In this document: one piece after another, positions 28,666 to 40,100 of the stretch
Layout: each line of letters starts with the position of its first letter
Numbering within the stretch: position 1 is the first letter of the stretch
Assembly: GCF_022398315.1 (NCBI RefSeq)
Contig: NZ_JAKEVF010000007.1
Coordinates: 59,119-123,118 of the forward strand
Direction: 5' to 3'
Length of the DNA: 64,000 nucleotides
Source of the DNA: Shewanella sp. Isolate11
Lineage (GTDB): Bacteria > Pseudomonadota > Gammaproteobacteria > Enterobacterales > Shewanellaceae
Notes under the pieces: generated by a model
Databases searched by the model: none
Told to the model about the DNA's origin: nothing
What the model saw: only the letters and a program-made list of their open reading frames with translations
Program-made: the position numbers and the translations under genes

Positions 28666-31263
28666 TTAAACCGCTGATTGGAAAATCACTTCACCGGCTT
28701 TTTGAGTATAAGAGTCAAGTTGATCGAAGTTCAGGTAGCGATAAGTATCCGCTGCCGTCGCATCTAACTCTTTGGCGTAATCTTGATACTCTTGTGCACT
28801 TGGTAGACGACCCAATAGTGCGGCAACGGCTGCCAATTCAGCCGAAGCCAAATAAACGTTAGCACCTGTACCTAAGCGGTTAGGGAAGTTACGGGTAGAA
28901 GTTGATACCACTGTAGCACCTTCAGCAACACGCGCCTGGTTACCCATACATAATGAACAACCAGGGATCTCGATACGCGCACCGACGCGACCGAAAATAG
29001 CATAGTAGCCTTCTTCAGTTAACTGATCACGGTCCATCTTAGTTGGTGGCGCAATCCATAGACGCGTAGGCAAGGTCTTAGCAAACTTGTCTAGCATCTT
29101 ACCCGTAGCACGGAAGTGACCAATGTTGGTCATACAAGAACCAACGAACACTTCGTCAATCTTGGTTTCTGCTACAGATGACAGTAATACGGCATCATCT
29201 GGATCGTTTGGTGCACACAGAATTGGCTCTTTGATCTCATTCAAATCGATTTCGATCACTTCAGCATATTCGGCATCGTTATCAGCAGACATTAGTTCTG
29301 GGTTAGCAATCCACTCTTGCATCGCAGTAATACGACGTTCGATAGTACGACGGTCGCCATAACCTTCAGCAATCATCCACTTCAACATCACGATGTTAGA
29401 GTTTAGGTATTCGATGATCGGCTCTTTATCCAGCTTAATTGTACAACCTGCAGCACTACGCTCAGCAGATGCATCTGACAATTCAAATGCTTGCTCAACT
29501 TTAAGATGCTCTAAACCTTCAATTTCAAGCACGCGGCCAGAGAAAGCGTTGATCTTACCTTTCTTCTCAACCGTAAGCAGACCCATTTCGATCGCTTTAA
29601 GCGGAATTGCATGTACTAGGTCACGTAGCGTGATACCTGGCTGCATTTCACCTTTAAAGCGAACTAATACTGACTCAGGCATATCCAACGGCATAACACC
29701 AGTTGCGGCTGCGAAAGCCACCAGACCAGAGCCTGCAGGGAATGAAATACCAATTGGGAAGCGAGTATGCGAGTCACCACCAGTACCGACTGTATCCGGT
29801 AGTAGCATACGGTTTAACCAAGAGTGAATAACACCGTCACCTGGACGTAGCGAAACACCACCACGGTTCATGATGAAGTCAGGTAGAGTGTGGTGAGTAT
29901 TCACGTCAACTGGCTTTGGATAAGCCGCAGTGTGACAGAAAGACTGCATAGTCAAATCGGCACTGAAACCAAGACAGGCTAAATCTTTTAGCTCATCACG
30001 TGTCATAGGGCCGGTAGTATCTTGCGAACCAACTGAAGTCATCTTAGGTTCACAGTATTGACCAGGGCGAACACCTGCAACACCACAGGCTTTACCGACC
30101 ATCTTCTGAGCAAGGGTATAACCTTTACCCGAATCGGCAACGTCTTGAGGACGAACGAATACATCTGATGCTGCTAGACCTAAGGTTTCACGAGCGCGGT
30201 CAGTCAAACCACGACCAATGATCAATGGAATACGACCACCGGCACGCACTTCGTCAAGAAGTACTGCAGTTTTTAGCTTGAACTCAGAAATCACTTCGTC
30301 AGTGCCATGACGCTTAACGACACCTTGATATGGATAGATGTCGATAACATCGCCCATGTTCATTTCGCTAACATCAAGCTCGATCGGTAAAGCGCCCGCA
30401 TCTTCCATAGTGTTGAAGAAAATAGGTGCGATTTTACCGCCTAAGCAGAAACCACCAGCACGCTTATTAGGGACATAAGGAATATCATCCCCCATGAACC
30501 ACAATACTGAGTTTGTCGCTGACTTACGTGAAGAACCGGTACCGACAACATCACCAACATAAACTAATGGATGACCCTTGCCTTTTAATGCTTCAATCTC
30601 TTCGATTGGACCTTTAACACCCGCTTCATCAGGAACGATACCGTCACGAGCATTTTTCAGCATAGCGAGTGCATGCAATGGAATATCTGGACGAGACCAA
30701 GCATCTGGCGCTGGAGACAAGTCATCGGTGTTAGTCTCACCGGTCACCTTGAATACAGTCAGAGTCACTTTCTCAGCCAGTTTAGGACGGTTTAGGAACC
30801 ACTCCGCATTAGCCCAAGACTCAACCACTTGCTTCGCAAAGTTGTTACCCGCTTGCATCTTCTCAACCACATCGTGGTAAGCATCAAACATCAACAAGGT
30901 GTTAGATAAGGCTTTAGCCGCTAATGGAGCTTGTGCTTTGTCATCTAATTGAGCGATAAGTGGTTCGATATTGTAACCACCCTGCATAGTACCTAGCAGT
31001 TCAACGGCGCGCTCTGAAGAAAGAATTGGAGACGTCACTTCGCCTTTAGCAAGCGCATCTAAGAAGCCAGCTTTTACATATGCAGCTTCATCAACACCTG
31101 GGGGAATTCGGTTTTCCAACAGATCGAGCACAAATTGCTCTTCACCCGCTGGAGGATTTTTTACTAATTCGATTAATTCGGCCACTTGATGGGCATCTAG
31201 TGGCTTAGGGACTACGCCCTCTGCAGCACGTTCTTCGACGTGTTTACGATATGCTTCTAGCAC
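28666..31263 (-). CDS. acnB: aconitate hydratase B
   Basis: AcnB isomerises citrate to isocitrate in the TCA cycle. The 865-residue protein has the AcnB-specific helical N-terminal domain ([25 protein letters not shown]). The swivel domain then precedes the catalytic domains, with [16 protein letters not shown]. The three [4Fe-4S] cysteines are visible: one in [15 protein letters not shown] and two in [14 protein letters not shown]. The start is GTG at 31263, with AGAGGA 8 bases upstream, and the protein aligns from this point with E. coli AcnB. Confidence 0.98.
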   Translation of the reverse strand: MLEAYRKHVEERAAEGVVPKPLDAHQVAELIELVKNPPAGEEQFVLDLLENRIPPGVDEAAYVKAGFLDALAKGEVTSPILSSERAVELLGTMQGGYNIEPLIAQLDDKAQAPLAAKALSNTLLMFDAYHDVVEKMQAGNNFAKQVVESWANAEWFLNRPKLAEKVTLTVFKVTGETNTDDLSPAPDAWSRPDIPLHALAMLKNARDGIVPDEAGVKGPIEEIEALKGKGHPLVYVGDVVGTGSSRKSATNSVLWFMGDDIPYVPNKRAGGFCLGGKIAPIFFNTMEDAGALPIELDVSEMNMGDVIDIYPYQGVVKRHGTDEVISEFKLKTAVLLDEVRAGGRIPLIIGRGLTDRARETLGLAASDVFVRPQDVADSGKGYTLAQKMVGKACGVAGVRPGQYCEPKMTSVGSQDTTGPMTRDELKDLACLGFSADLTMQSFCHTAAYPKPVDVNTHHTLPDFIMNRGGVSLRPGDGVIHSWLNRMLLPDTVGTGGDSHTRFPIGISFPAGSGLVAFAAATGVMPLDMPESVLVRFKGEMQPGITLRDLVHAIPLKAIEMGLLTVEKKGKINAFSGRVLEIEGLEHLKVEQAFELSDASAERSAAGCTIKLDKEPIIEYLNSNIVMLKWMIAEGYGDRRTIERRITAMQEWIANPELMSADNDAEYAEVIEIDLNEIKEPILCAPNDPDDAVLLSSVAETKIDEVFVGSCMTNIGHFRATGKMLDKFAKTLPTRLWIAPPTKMDRDQLTEEGYYAIFGRVGARIEIPGCSLCMGNQARVAEGATVVSTSTRNFPNRLGTGANVYLASAELAAVAALLGRLPSAQEYQDYAKELDATAADTYRYLNFDQLDSYTQKAGEVIFQSAV

Positions 31264-31669
31264 GGCAACATTCCTCTTAGTTTGGCGTTCTAACAGCGAA
31301 ACTGCACGTCTTCAATAATGAAGCTAACAGTCAAGCAGGCTCAACCCGTATTTCCGGGCGCATTATACTACAGCTTTACAAAAGTATGAATCAGATCACA
31401 CTCTTAGAAGTGAGAAATTCCAAGTATTCTCAAGGGCGGATGGAAATTTACCTTAGCGATTAAACAAATGACATTAGACAATAGTTTGAAATGAGTTATA
31501 ACTCAATGATTAATAATGATTTCAAGAAATACCATCAAATAAACTAAACACAGTTATCGATTCCTTTATCGATTAAATTAATCTAAAAAAATCTATCTAA
31601 AGTTTCGCTATCGGCTACCAATGCACGTAATATTTCCATCGATATTTGCCATCAGCAGTAGGATTTAAA
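31264..31669. other. divergent intergenic region acnB/hxpB
   Basis: About 400 bases between divergent genes, containing both promoters. A perfect 14-base palindrome TGAGTTATAACTCA (31492-31505) lies near the centre and could be an operator for either gene. Nothing else was recognised. Confidence 0.5.
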
Positions 31670-32335
31670 ATGAGCAAAGCAGGTCTATCGGCCGTCATCT
31701 TCGATATGGACGGCGTATTAATCGACTCAGAACCCAATTGGCAAACTGCCGAGCTTAAAGTGTTTGGTCAATTGGGCTTAAACATCAGCCTCGAAGACAC
31801 GTTGAAAACCACCGGACTGCGTATCGATCAGGTGGTTGAGTATTGGTATCAGCGTCAACCTTGGGATCATTATGATAATCGGGCCACCGCCAATGCCATT
31901 ATTGATCAAGTGATAGCGGATATTTTAGCTGATGGCGAGGCGATGACGGGAGTCATCGATGCCCTGACAGCCTGCAAATCGCTCGGGCTTAAAGTGGGTT
32001 TGGCGACCTCATCTTCAACGCGATTGATTGACGCCGTGATGCAACGACTGAATTTGGCCGAGTATTTCGATGCTTTCTGCAGTGCCGAAGCCCTCACTTG
32101 GGGCAAGCCACATCCAGAGGTTTATCTCAATTGTGCTAATGCCTTAGGGGTTGCTCCTGAGCGTTGCCTCGCCATCGAAGATTCTTTTAATGGTCTGATT
32201 GCAGCTAGGGCGGCCAACATGCATACCGTGGTGATCCCAGCCATGCATGAGGCGAACCAAGCAAAATGGGCGGCAGCTCATCAACAGCTCGACTCACTTG
32301 AACAATTAGCAGATTACCTTAAACAAGTGCTATAG
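31670..32335 (+). CDS. hxpB: HAD-superfamily sugar phosphatase (HxpB/YniC type)
   Basis: The 221-residue protein has the HAD nucleophile motif FDMDGVLIDSEP near residue 12, the threonine/serine motif LATSSSTRL, and the lysine in WGKPHPEVYL. The acidic motif is AIEDSFNGLIAA. The whole chain resembles E. coli YniC, an enzyme that dephosphorylates hexose phosphates and 2-deoxyglucose-6-phosphate, by family knowledge. The ATG at 31670 has TAGGA 6 bases upstream, and the earlier in-frame start at 31646 lacks this. It is monocistronic, followed by a short MITE-like element. Confidence 0.88.
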   Translation: MSKAGLSAVIFDMDGVLIDSEPNWQTAELKVFGQLGLNISLEDTLKTTGLRIDQVVEYWYQRQPWDHYDNRATANAIIDQVIADILADGEAMTGVIDALTACKSLGLKVGLATSSSTRLIDAVMQRLNLAEYFDAFCSAEALTWGKPHPEVYLNCANALGVAPERCLAIEDSFNGLIAARAANMHTVVIPAMHEANQAKWAAAHQQLDSLEQLADYLKQVL

Positions 32336-32376
32336 ATTTGGCTTATCAATTTAAGATTCATTAACTGCTTTATAAA

Positions 32377-32460
32377 TAACCTGAACTCAGGATAACGAGT
32401 GTCGAAAATCTAAATTTAACAAGCCAATCAAGGTGCTCAGCTTATCCCGAACTCAGGTTA
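32377..32460. mobile_element. MITE-like element, internally deleted copy (84 bp)
   Basis: The ends TAACCTGAACTCAGGATAA (32377-32395) and TTATCCCGAACTCAGGTTA (32442-32460) are inverted repeats. After the left end, CGAGTGTCGAAAATC and TAAATTTAACAAG match the longest copy at 16002, then the middle is missing. It lies just downstream of hxpB, before the terminator. Confidence 0.8.
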
Positions 32461-32478
32461 AATAGAAATCTGATATGA

Positions 32479-32504
32479 AAAAGCCCATCAAATGATGGGC
32501 TTTA
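32479..32504. terminator. terminator between hxpB and the M13 peptidase gene
   Basis: AAAGCCCATCA and TGATGGGCTTT form a perfect 11-bp stem with a 2-base loop. It can serve the peptidase gene on the minus strand and hxpB on the plus strand. Confidence 0.88.
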
Positions 32505-32536
32505 AATTTAATCACTAAGCAATTTAGTTAATGCTA

Positions 32537-34591
32537 TTACCAGATTTTAACGCGGTCATCTGGTGCTAAGTACATCTCATCGCCAGCTTTAACATCGAAG
32601 GCTTTATAGAAAGCTTCAACATTTTGCGGAGTACCCATAGCACGGAAATGGCTTGGTGAATGTGGATCTGTCATTAGACGACGAGCCAACTCTTCATCGC
32701 GATAATTACGACGCCACACTTGTGACCAACCAATGAAGAAGCGTTGATCGCCAGTAAGACCATCGATAATCGGTGCTTCTTTACCGTTGAGGCTCATTTT
32801 GTATGACAGCTGAGCTACGGTTAAACCACCTAAGTCACCGATGTTTTCACCCAAGGTCAGATCACCATTAACGAACTTACCTGGTAGAGCTTCGAAACCG
32901 CTGTACTGTGCAGACAACTGCTTACCGCGTTTCTGGAACTCTTCACGGTCTTTATCAGACCACCAGTTACGTAGGTTACCGTCACCATCATATTTCGCCC
33001 CTTGGTCATCGAAACCGTGACTAATCTCATGGCCGATCACAGCACCGATGCCGCCATAGTTAACCGCATCATCGGCTTCCATATTGAAAAAAGGTGGCTG
33101 TAGAATCGCTGCAGGGAACACGATTTCATTCATTACTGGATTGTAATAAGCGTTAATCGTTTGCGGTGTCATGTGCCACTCGGTGCGATCTATCGGTTGA
33201 CCTAATTTGTTGATCATATCTGAGTAAGCAAATTTAGCGTAACTTAAGAAGTTACCCACTAAATCGTCTGCCGAGATTTCAAGTTCTGAGTAGTCTTTCC
33301 ATTTATCTGGATAACCAATCTTATAAGTGAACTTAGACAGTTTTTCCTGAGCCGCGACTTTGGTTTCTGGCGTCATCCACTCAAGCTGGTTAATACTCAC
33401 TTCAAAGCCTTTAATCAGGTTTTGAATCATGGCTTCCATACGGGCTTTCGCTTCTGGGGTAAAGTTTTCCTTCACGTACTCTTTACCCACTAACTCGCCC
33501 ATTACCACATCGGCTGAATCCACTGCACGCTTCCAACGAGGCTTCTGCTCTTGGATCCCTTTGAGGGTTTTATCGTGGAAGGCAAAGTTCAGATCGACAA
33601 AGTTTTTGCTCAATACAGTGGCGAAGTTATCCACCAAATGGAAGGCTAAATAATCTTGCCATGCCGTCACCGGAATTTGATTAAACTGCGCACCAAACTT
33701 CTCAAAATACGAAGGCTGACCGATGATCACATCATCAGTTTTACCCTTCAAACCTGTGGTTTCGATGAAGCGAGCAAAATCAAAATCACCTGTGAGTGTT
33801 TCAACATCGGCCAATGACATCTTGTTGTAACGCTTGTTCGCATCGCGAGTCTCAACTCGACTCCACTGACTTTCTGCGATGAAGTGCTCGATATCGGCAA
33901 CGCTTTTCGCTGCACGTTGTGGCTCGCCATATCCCGCTTCGGTCATTAAATCGATAACGTACTTGTTAAGCGCTTCACGGTTGGCTACAAATTTTGCATC
34001 ATCTTTGAGGTAGTAATCACGATCAGGCAGAGTTAAGCCAGACTGATTGACATAGACCGCATATTGGGTCGAATTTTTGGCATCGTTATTAACATAAAAG
34101 CCCAATGGAATACCTGAACCACTGGTTAATAATGAGCCCATTAGACCAGCAATATCGTCATGGGTTTTAGCGCTGGCAATATTGGCCAACATCCCATTCA
34201 GCGGAGTCACACCCAATTTTTCAATGGTGTCGGTATCCATGTAACTGACATAAAAATCACCGACTTTTTGTTCGCTACTGCCAGCCACTTTATCTTTTTT
34301 CGCCGCAGCGGCTTCGATGATTTTCTTTAGCTCATTTTGGCTGTGTTCATACAGAACCGAAAATGCACCGTAATTCGATTTATCAGCTGGAATAGGTGTG
34401 TTAGCTAACCAGTGACCATTTACGCTGTAATACAGATCGTCCTGAAAACGAACGGCCGGATCGAAATTGGCTTTTTCAACACCCGATACTTTTACACTTT
34501 GCACACTTTCTGTTGCGGTAGGCTCATTGCTACACGCTGTCATGCCCAGCCCTAAAGCGATAGCAAAGGCTAATTGACTTACTCTTTTCAT
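32537..34591 (-). CDS. M13-family zinc metallopeptidase lipoprotein (PepO/neprilysin-like)
   Basis: The ATG at 34591 has GGGGGAAAC just upstream and yields MKRVSQLAFAIALGLGMTACSN, a lipoprotein signal with lipidated cysteine. The longer frame from 34618 is not preferred. The mature protein (684 residues in all) has the M13 N-terminal domain, then NAYYNPVMNEIVFPAAIL. The zinc motif HEISH near residue 522 lies in VIGHEISHGFDDQGAKYD, and ENIGDLGG provides the third ligand. It should cut oligopeptides in the cell envelope. There are no operon partners. Confidence 0.94.
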   Translation of the reverse strand: MKRVSQLAFAIALGLGMTACSNEPTATESVQSVKVSGVEKANFDPAVRFQDDLYYSVNGHWLANTPIPADKSNYGAFSVLYEHSQNELKKIIEAAAAKKDKVAGSSEQKVGDFYVSYMDTDTIEKLGVTPLNGMLANIASAKTHDDIAGLMGSLLTSGSGIPLGFYVNNDAKNSTQYAVYVNQSGLTLPDRDYYLKDDAKFVANREALNKYVIDLMTEAGYGEPQRAAKSVADIEHFIAESQWSRVETRDANKRYNKMSLADVETLTGDFDFARFIETTGLKGKTDDVIIGQPSYFEKFGAQFNQIPVTAWQDYLAFHLVDNFATVLSKNFVDLNFAFHDKTLKGIQEQKPRWKRAVDSADVVMGELVGKEYVKENFTPEAKARMEAMIQNLIKGFEVSINQLEWMTPETKVAAQEKLSKFTYKIGYPDKWKDYSELEISADDLVGNFLSYAKFAYSDMINKLGQPIDRTEWHMTPQTINAYYNPVMNEIVFPAAILQPPFFNMEADDAVNYGGIGAVIGHEISHGFDDQGAKYDGDGNLRNWWSDKDREEFQKRGKQLSAQYSGFEALPGKFVNGDLTLGENIGDLGGLTVAQLSYKMSLNGKEAPIIDGLTGDQRFFIGWSQVWRRNYRDEELARRLMTDPHSPSHFRAMGTPQNVEAFYKAFDVKAGDEMYLAPDDRVKIW

Positions 34592-34818
34592 GTTTCCCCC
34601 GGTGGATTTTGTTATCATTCGCGGCTTTACAGCAACTTAAACAATGGCAAACACATTAACAGCCAACTTAGGCTGAATGTAGCTTCATTTTGTAACCATC
34701 TGTTACCTTTTGAGCTCTGTTAACAATTTCGATAGCCTTTCATCAAGTTTGTTAGCAATTGACCCAAACTTCATAGCGATAGATAACAACACCCATCTCA
34801 ATTAAAACCTTTAACGAA

Positions 34819-37032
34819 CTACCAATTCTTACCTAAGAAGAGGAAGATCGACTTCTCGCCATCATCAGCCCAACCAAAACCTAATGCGGCCGGACCGACG
34901 GAAGTATCGGTACCAAAATAGACGCTACCACCATAAATAAGATCGCCTAAATTAACCTCTTCCCGGCTCATCCAGATATTCCCCGCCTCGAAACTTGTGC
35001 CTAAATATAGCGGGTAATCTGTCATGCCGAGCATATCGCGACCAAGATCATATTGATAAATGAACGCACCAAACACCTTGTGCGGCCCCACCAAAGATTT
35101 TTTATGGTAGCCCGATAAGTTAAGGAAACCACCAAGTTCCGCCACATGTACGCTCAACTCAGGCTCATCATCGACTGTGGCCAGTGAAGCCATGCCCACG
35201 AAAGCGTGATTTTTGAAACTCAAAGCTCCACGCCAGTTAGCCTCAACCTGTAATGAGGTACCCGGTTCCTGTTTACCACTGGTACTGGGGTTTTGATCCT
35301 TACGGTAATAAAAGTCTAAAGTGATGCGGTTACCCGAAGTGGGGAAGTTAATGCTGTCTAAATTATCGAAGCCAAATTTTAGATAAGCACCATAAGAGGA
35401 ATAATCGAGGTTTTCGGTGAAAATGGCATTTTCCAAATCCCCTCGCTCGGTGGTAACCCCCACCTCAATCACACCCTCTTTGATATAGTTCATGCCAATC
35501 CCTAAATCGGCACGATAATTGGTCTGATCTAAATTCAATACTCGCACATTATTAGAATACAGCGGCCAATCCTTGTTGGAATATGAAAGCTCAGTGCGGG
35601 CAAAAAAGCGTTGGTCTGGATCTAACGGAAGATAAAACTCAGAGGATAAGAGTTTTTCAAATCCGAGTCGTATCGCGTTACGCCACTCACCACCATATTG
35701 AGTCAAGTCAGTCATCACATACGCCACATCCAAAGCCACGTATGAATCTAAGCTAAAGTTATCTTCCCAGCTAAAGCCCAATTGAAAATAGTTCGGGCCC
35801 CAAGACTTAGCCTGAGTATCTAAGACGAGTACCCGACCTTCATCGGTATCGATAAATTCGGCATTAACTCGCTCAAACTTATCCAGTGCATAGACATTGT
35901 TTATCCCCTGCTCTAAGGTCGCCTTATCCACCACCTCACCTTCTTTAATACCCAAGGTTTCACGCAGCAGGGTCGCACTGACTTTAGAATTATTTTTAAA
36001 GCGGATCTCGACCACGGGTTTATCAACGTTAGCCTTCCAGGCTAGGCTGACCGCGGTTTTATGAGCCTGATAGGCAGCGTAAGCCTCTGGTACTAATGAC
36101 AATGTCTTTAATTTATCAATTTGTGCTAGGGTAGCTTCTTCGCCCAAACGATAAGCCTCAGGCATCACACTAAAATCTGTGGTACTCATTTCTCCTACAT
36201 CGGGACGAATCAAGATATCGGTATCAGTCAATAGCAGCTTTTGTCGTTCGGTACTGGCATTAGTCAACATGGTCGATAACTGATTCAATACGGCTACCGT
36301 GCTTTGTAACTGCTCCCGCGGTACTAATGACGAACCAATATCCACCGCAATAACAATATCGGCACCCATCTCTTTAACGATATCTACGGGCATATTGTTG
36401 GCAATACCGCCATCGACCACCAGCTTGCCTTCATATTCTGCAGGTTGCAACGCACCTGGCACTGTCGCCGATGCTTGCATAGCTTCGACTAAACTCCCCC
36501 GGCTCATCACCACGGCTTTGCTGGTTTCAAGATCGGTGGCTACTGCGCGATAAGGAATGGCTAACTGGTCGAAATGTTCATAACGGTGGACGAGATCGGT
36601 AGAGTTTTGTAGCAACAATGACATGGTTTGCCCACGTAACAAACCCGATGGGGTTTTCATTTCATTGTCACTGTAACCAACATTAATAGGAATATTAAAT
36701 CTGTCGCGCTGCTGTTTATCTCGGTAACTTAAAGAGGCCCGCGGAATGGTATCGTAATAACCTGAGTCCCAATCTGCCCCCATCATAATGGTTTCAATTT
36801 CGCTAGCACTGTAACCCAAGGCATACATGCCCGCGACAAAGGCACCGATACTGGTACCCGCGATATAATCCACAGGAATATGATTTTCTTCCAGCGCTTT
36901 AAGCACTGCGATATGAGCAGCACCCTTAGCGCCACCACCACTGAGTGCCAAACCCACCTTGGGGCGAACTTCGGCTGCAGAAACGGCAACCATATAACTC
37001 CAACACAGGCACAGCACAAAAAAACGTTTCAT
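34819..37032 (-). CDS. patatin-like phospholipase, type Vd autotransporter (PlpD type)
   Basis: The 737-residue protein has a signal peptide (to about residue 19), then a patatin domain with the oxyanion loop SGGGAKG (31-37), the nucleophile motif GTSIG (59-63) and the second catalytic residue in DGGIANNMP near 208. A POTRA-like segment follows (about 325-400, KNNSKVSATLLRETLGIKEGEVV). The last 330 residues form an outer-membrane barrel of the bacterial surface antigen type. This order is that of Pseudomonas PlpD, so the lipase should be carried to the cell surface by its own barrel. It is monocistronic. Confidence 0.92.
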   Translation of the reverse strand: MKRFFVLCLCWSYMVAVSAAEVRPKVGLALSGGGAKGAAHIAVLKALEENHIPVDYIAGTSIGAFVAGMYALGYSASEIETIMMGADWDSGYYDTIPRASLSYRDKQQRDRFNIPINVGYSDNEMKTPSGLLRGQTMSLLLQNSTDLVHRYEHFDQLAIPYRAVATDLETSKAVVMSRGSLVEAMQASATVPGALQPAEYEGKLVVDGGIANNMPVDIVKEMGADIVIAVDIGSSLVPREQLQSTVAVLNQLSTMLTNASTERQKLLLTDTDILIRPDVGEMSTTDFSVMPEAYRLGEEATLAQIDKLKTLSLVPEAYAAYQAHKTAVSLAWKANVDKPVVEIRFKNNSKVSATLLRETLGIKEGEVVDKATLEQGINNVYALDKFERVNAEFIDTDEGRVLVLDTQAKSWGPNYFQLGFSWEDNFSLDSYVALDVAYVMTDLTQYGGEWRNAIRLGFEKLLSSEFYLPLDPDQRFFARTELSYSNKDWPLYSNNVRVLNLDQTNYRADLGIGMNYIKEGVIEVGVTTERGDLENAIFTENLDYSSYGAYLKFGFDNLDSINFPTSGNRITLDFYYRKDQNPSTSGKQEPGTSLQVEANWRGALSFKNHAFVGMASLATVDDEPELSVHVAELGGFLNLSGYHKKSLVGPHKVFGAFIYQYDLGRDMLGMTDYPLYLGTSFEAGNIWMSREEVNLGDLIYGGSVYFGTDTSVGPAALGFGWADDGEKSIFLFLGKNW

Positions 37033-37129
37033 ATAGGGATCAGGATTTACGTTGTTGTAATAAGGAGTCTACATTCTAGCAAAGTTTTCGTTTAACCAAT
37101 ATGTCAGCTTTTCACGCAAAAATAATTAC

Positions 37130-40100
37130 TTATAAAGTTTCAGAGACCTTATGAGACAAGAAGTTTTCAAAATCTTCAACCGCCATGGGTTTAGAAAAAT
37201 AATAACCTTGGATCACATAACAGCCTCGGCCTAGCACCTGTTCAAGTTGCTCTTGGGTTTCAACCCCTTCGGCAACCACTTTCAATTTCAGGTTACGGGC
37301 GAGTTCGATAATACTGCTCACGATCGCTTGGTCGGCCTCGTTATTGGCGATATCGATAAGAAAGGAGCGATCGATTTTTAAAGTGCTGACATCGAAGCTG
37401 CGAAGATATGCCAATGAAGAATAACCGGTACCAAAATCATCAATGGCGACCCTAATGCCTAATTCACGCAATGCCTTCAAATGACTCTTGGCAATATGCA
37501 GCTCTTTCATCAGCACGCCTTCGGTTATCTCTAACCCCAATCCCTGTGGTGACATTCCCGTCGAGTCCAGCAATTGTTTCACATATTGGATAAAGCCCGG
37601 TTGCCTAAATTGCACCGCCGAAACGTTTACCGATAACTTGAATGTATAATCCAGCTGTTTCGCCCATTGTGCGCCTTGTATACAAGCTTGTTTTAGCACC
37701 CAACGGTCAATATCGATAATTAAGCCACAAGACTCGGCCACCTTGATAAAAATATCCGCCGGAATATAGCCCTCTTTCGGATGACACCAACGCAGCAAGG
37801 CTTCGACTCCCACGACTCGATCATCATTTAAAGTGTCAATTTGTGGCTGGAAATAAAGTTCAAACTCCTCTCGCTCGATGGCTTTACGTAAATCGGCTTC
37901 CAGTTTCAAGTGGTACAAGGCTTCGACATTACGTTCGGCAGAGAAATATTGGAAATTGCCACGACCGATATCTTTAGCGTAATACATCGCCTGGTCAGCA
38001 TTTTTAATTAAACTCTCTGGCTGTAACGCATCATCGGGCCACAGACTGACCCCAATACTGGTGGAGATAAAAAACTCTCGGCCAAACAGCTTAAATGGCT
38101 TTTCAATTTGTTGAATGATCGCTTCACAAAGGTGGTTAATCTCGTCGATATCGCCTTGATTGCCTAATAAGATAACAAACTCATCACCGCCAAAGCGGCA
38201 CAAGGTATGTTGTTCACCAACACTGGATTGTAGTCGGTTGGATGCCTCAACCAGTAGTGCATCTCCCATGCTGTGGCCATAGGAGTCATTGACGTTTTTA
38301 AAACGATCTAAGTCGAGGAACAGCAGGGCTAACTTATCTTTATCGGGATTGGAATGTTCAATCGTCTTAGCCAATCGCTGAGAAAACGATGAACGATTGG
38401 GCAAGCCGGTTAACACATCATAATTCGCCAGACGACGTAAATCGGCTTCGGTGCGTTTACGTTCTGTGATATCGGAGAAAACCGCCACATAGTGAGAAAT
38501 CATGCCGCGTTCATCATTCATGGTCGATAGATTCAACCACACAGGACAAATCGTATCATTACTGGCATAAAATTCATGCTCGCCAGTCCAAGTCCGTTTT
38601 TGATCCAGCATCAAATGGATATCATCACTGCGCTCTTTACTGTGATGCACCAGGTCTGAAAACTCACGCTCACTCAACTCTTCGGCACTCATCTCAAAAA
38701 TGGATTGCGCCGCCTTGTTAGACACTTTAATTCTCTCATCTGCATCGAGAATCAACACCCCTTCAGAGGTATTAGCAAACGCCTGAGCCAACAGCTTAAC
38801 ATCGTCTTCAAGTTGTCTTTGGGCGGTAATATCAGTGTAGATCCCAGCCACTTTATTAACTAAACCGCTGGAGGGATCAAATTCGACAGGTCGTCCACGG
38901 ACTCGATTCCATCCCCAAGTATCATCTTTACGACGATAACGATATTCCACGTCGAAGCGCTCATCATGTTTATCGAGCACTCGCTGCCAAGCCAACATCA
39001 CCCCATCATTATCATCTTCATGAATAGGGAAGCCTTTGTGAGTCACCATCACCGAACCTTCAGCCGTTGGTGAGTCAGGTGCTTTACTCTCTAAACTGAA
39101 AAGGCCAGTGTTTCTATGCCATTCCCATAATTTGGAATCGCTACCTCGCAATGACTGACGTAATCGTTCTTCACTATCTTGCAAGGCATGATTAACCCGC
39201 TTAAATGCATCAATTTGCTGCTGCCTAAGCCAGAAAAAAGTCAAGCCGCCCAATAATAAAGACACCAATAACAGTGCCTTAAACCAGCCATGATTCCACC
39301 AGTAATCCTCCACAATAAAGGAGTAAGAATAAGGCCGCTTCGACCACAAGCCGTTATGTTCGCTTAATATATCTAAGGTATATTGCCCTGCAGATAAACC
39401 CGTCACATTCACCTGTGATTGGCCATTTAGCTGCAAATAATTGGCTTTGGTGGTGTTGTTCTTACGATGCAGCCGATACTGTAACTGCAGCGGGGTATCG
39501 GTAAGATAGTCTTGGCTAGTCAGCTGAAAACTGATCATTCTGACACCGGGCTCAATCACCATATTGGCGACCGGATTCAGGGCCACATTGGTCTTATCTT
39601 GGTAATAAGCCGACACAGACTCCAACATCACACTGTTATTCGCTAAGCGGTTAGTCAGTTTTGCCACATCTAAAAGTGCGACACCATCAGGGCTGCCCAC
39701 ATATAGCCCGACATTAGGCTCATAATACGCCGCACCGTCATTGAGCTCATCGCTTATCAAGCCATCTTGTTTCTTAAAGACTTTGACTTCGCCACTGTTG
39801 AGATCTTGTCTGACTAACGAGGTGGCGCAGCCCACAACACGGTAACGTGGAGACTGCTCGACAAAATAGACCGAACTACAATCGAGTTGCCATTTTTGCG
39901 ACAACATTTGTACCTTGCCTGACTTGGGATGATATTCGACTAAGCCTTTAGGTGAGGTGCCTAGCCATAACACACCAGGCTCAACCTCTTTGATATAACT
40001 GACATCGACGGAAATATTGGCATCGGCGAAGATATCGTTGCGAGAATAAAACACCTGGTTTTCGTCAAGATAGCCAAAAGCATTATCCCCACCGAGCCAC

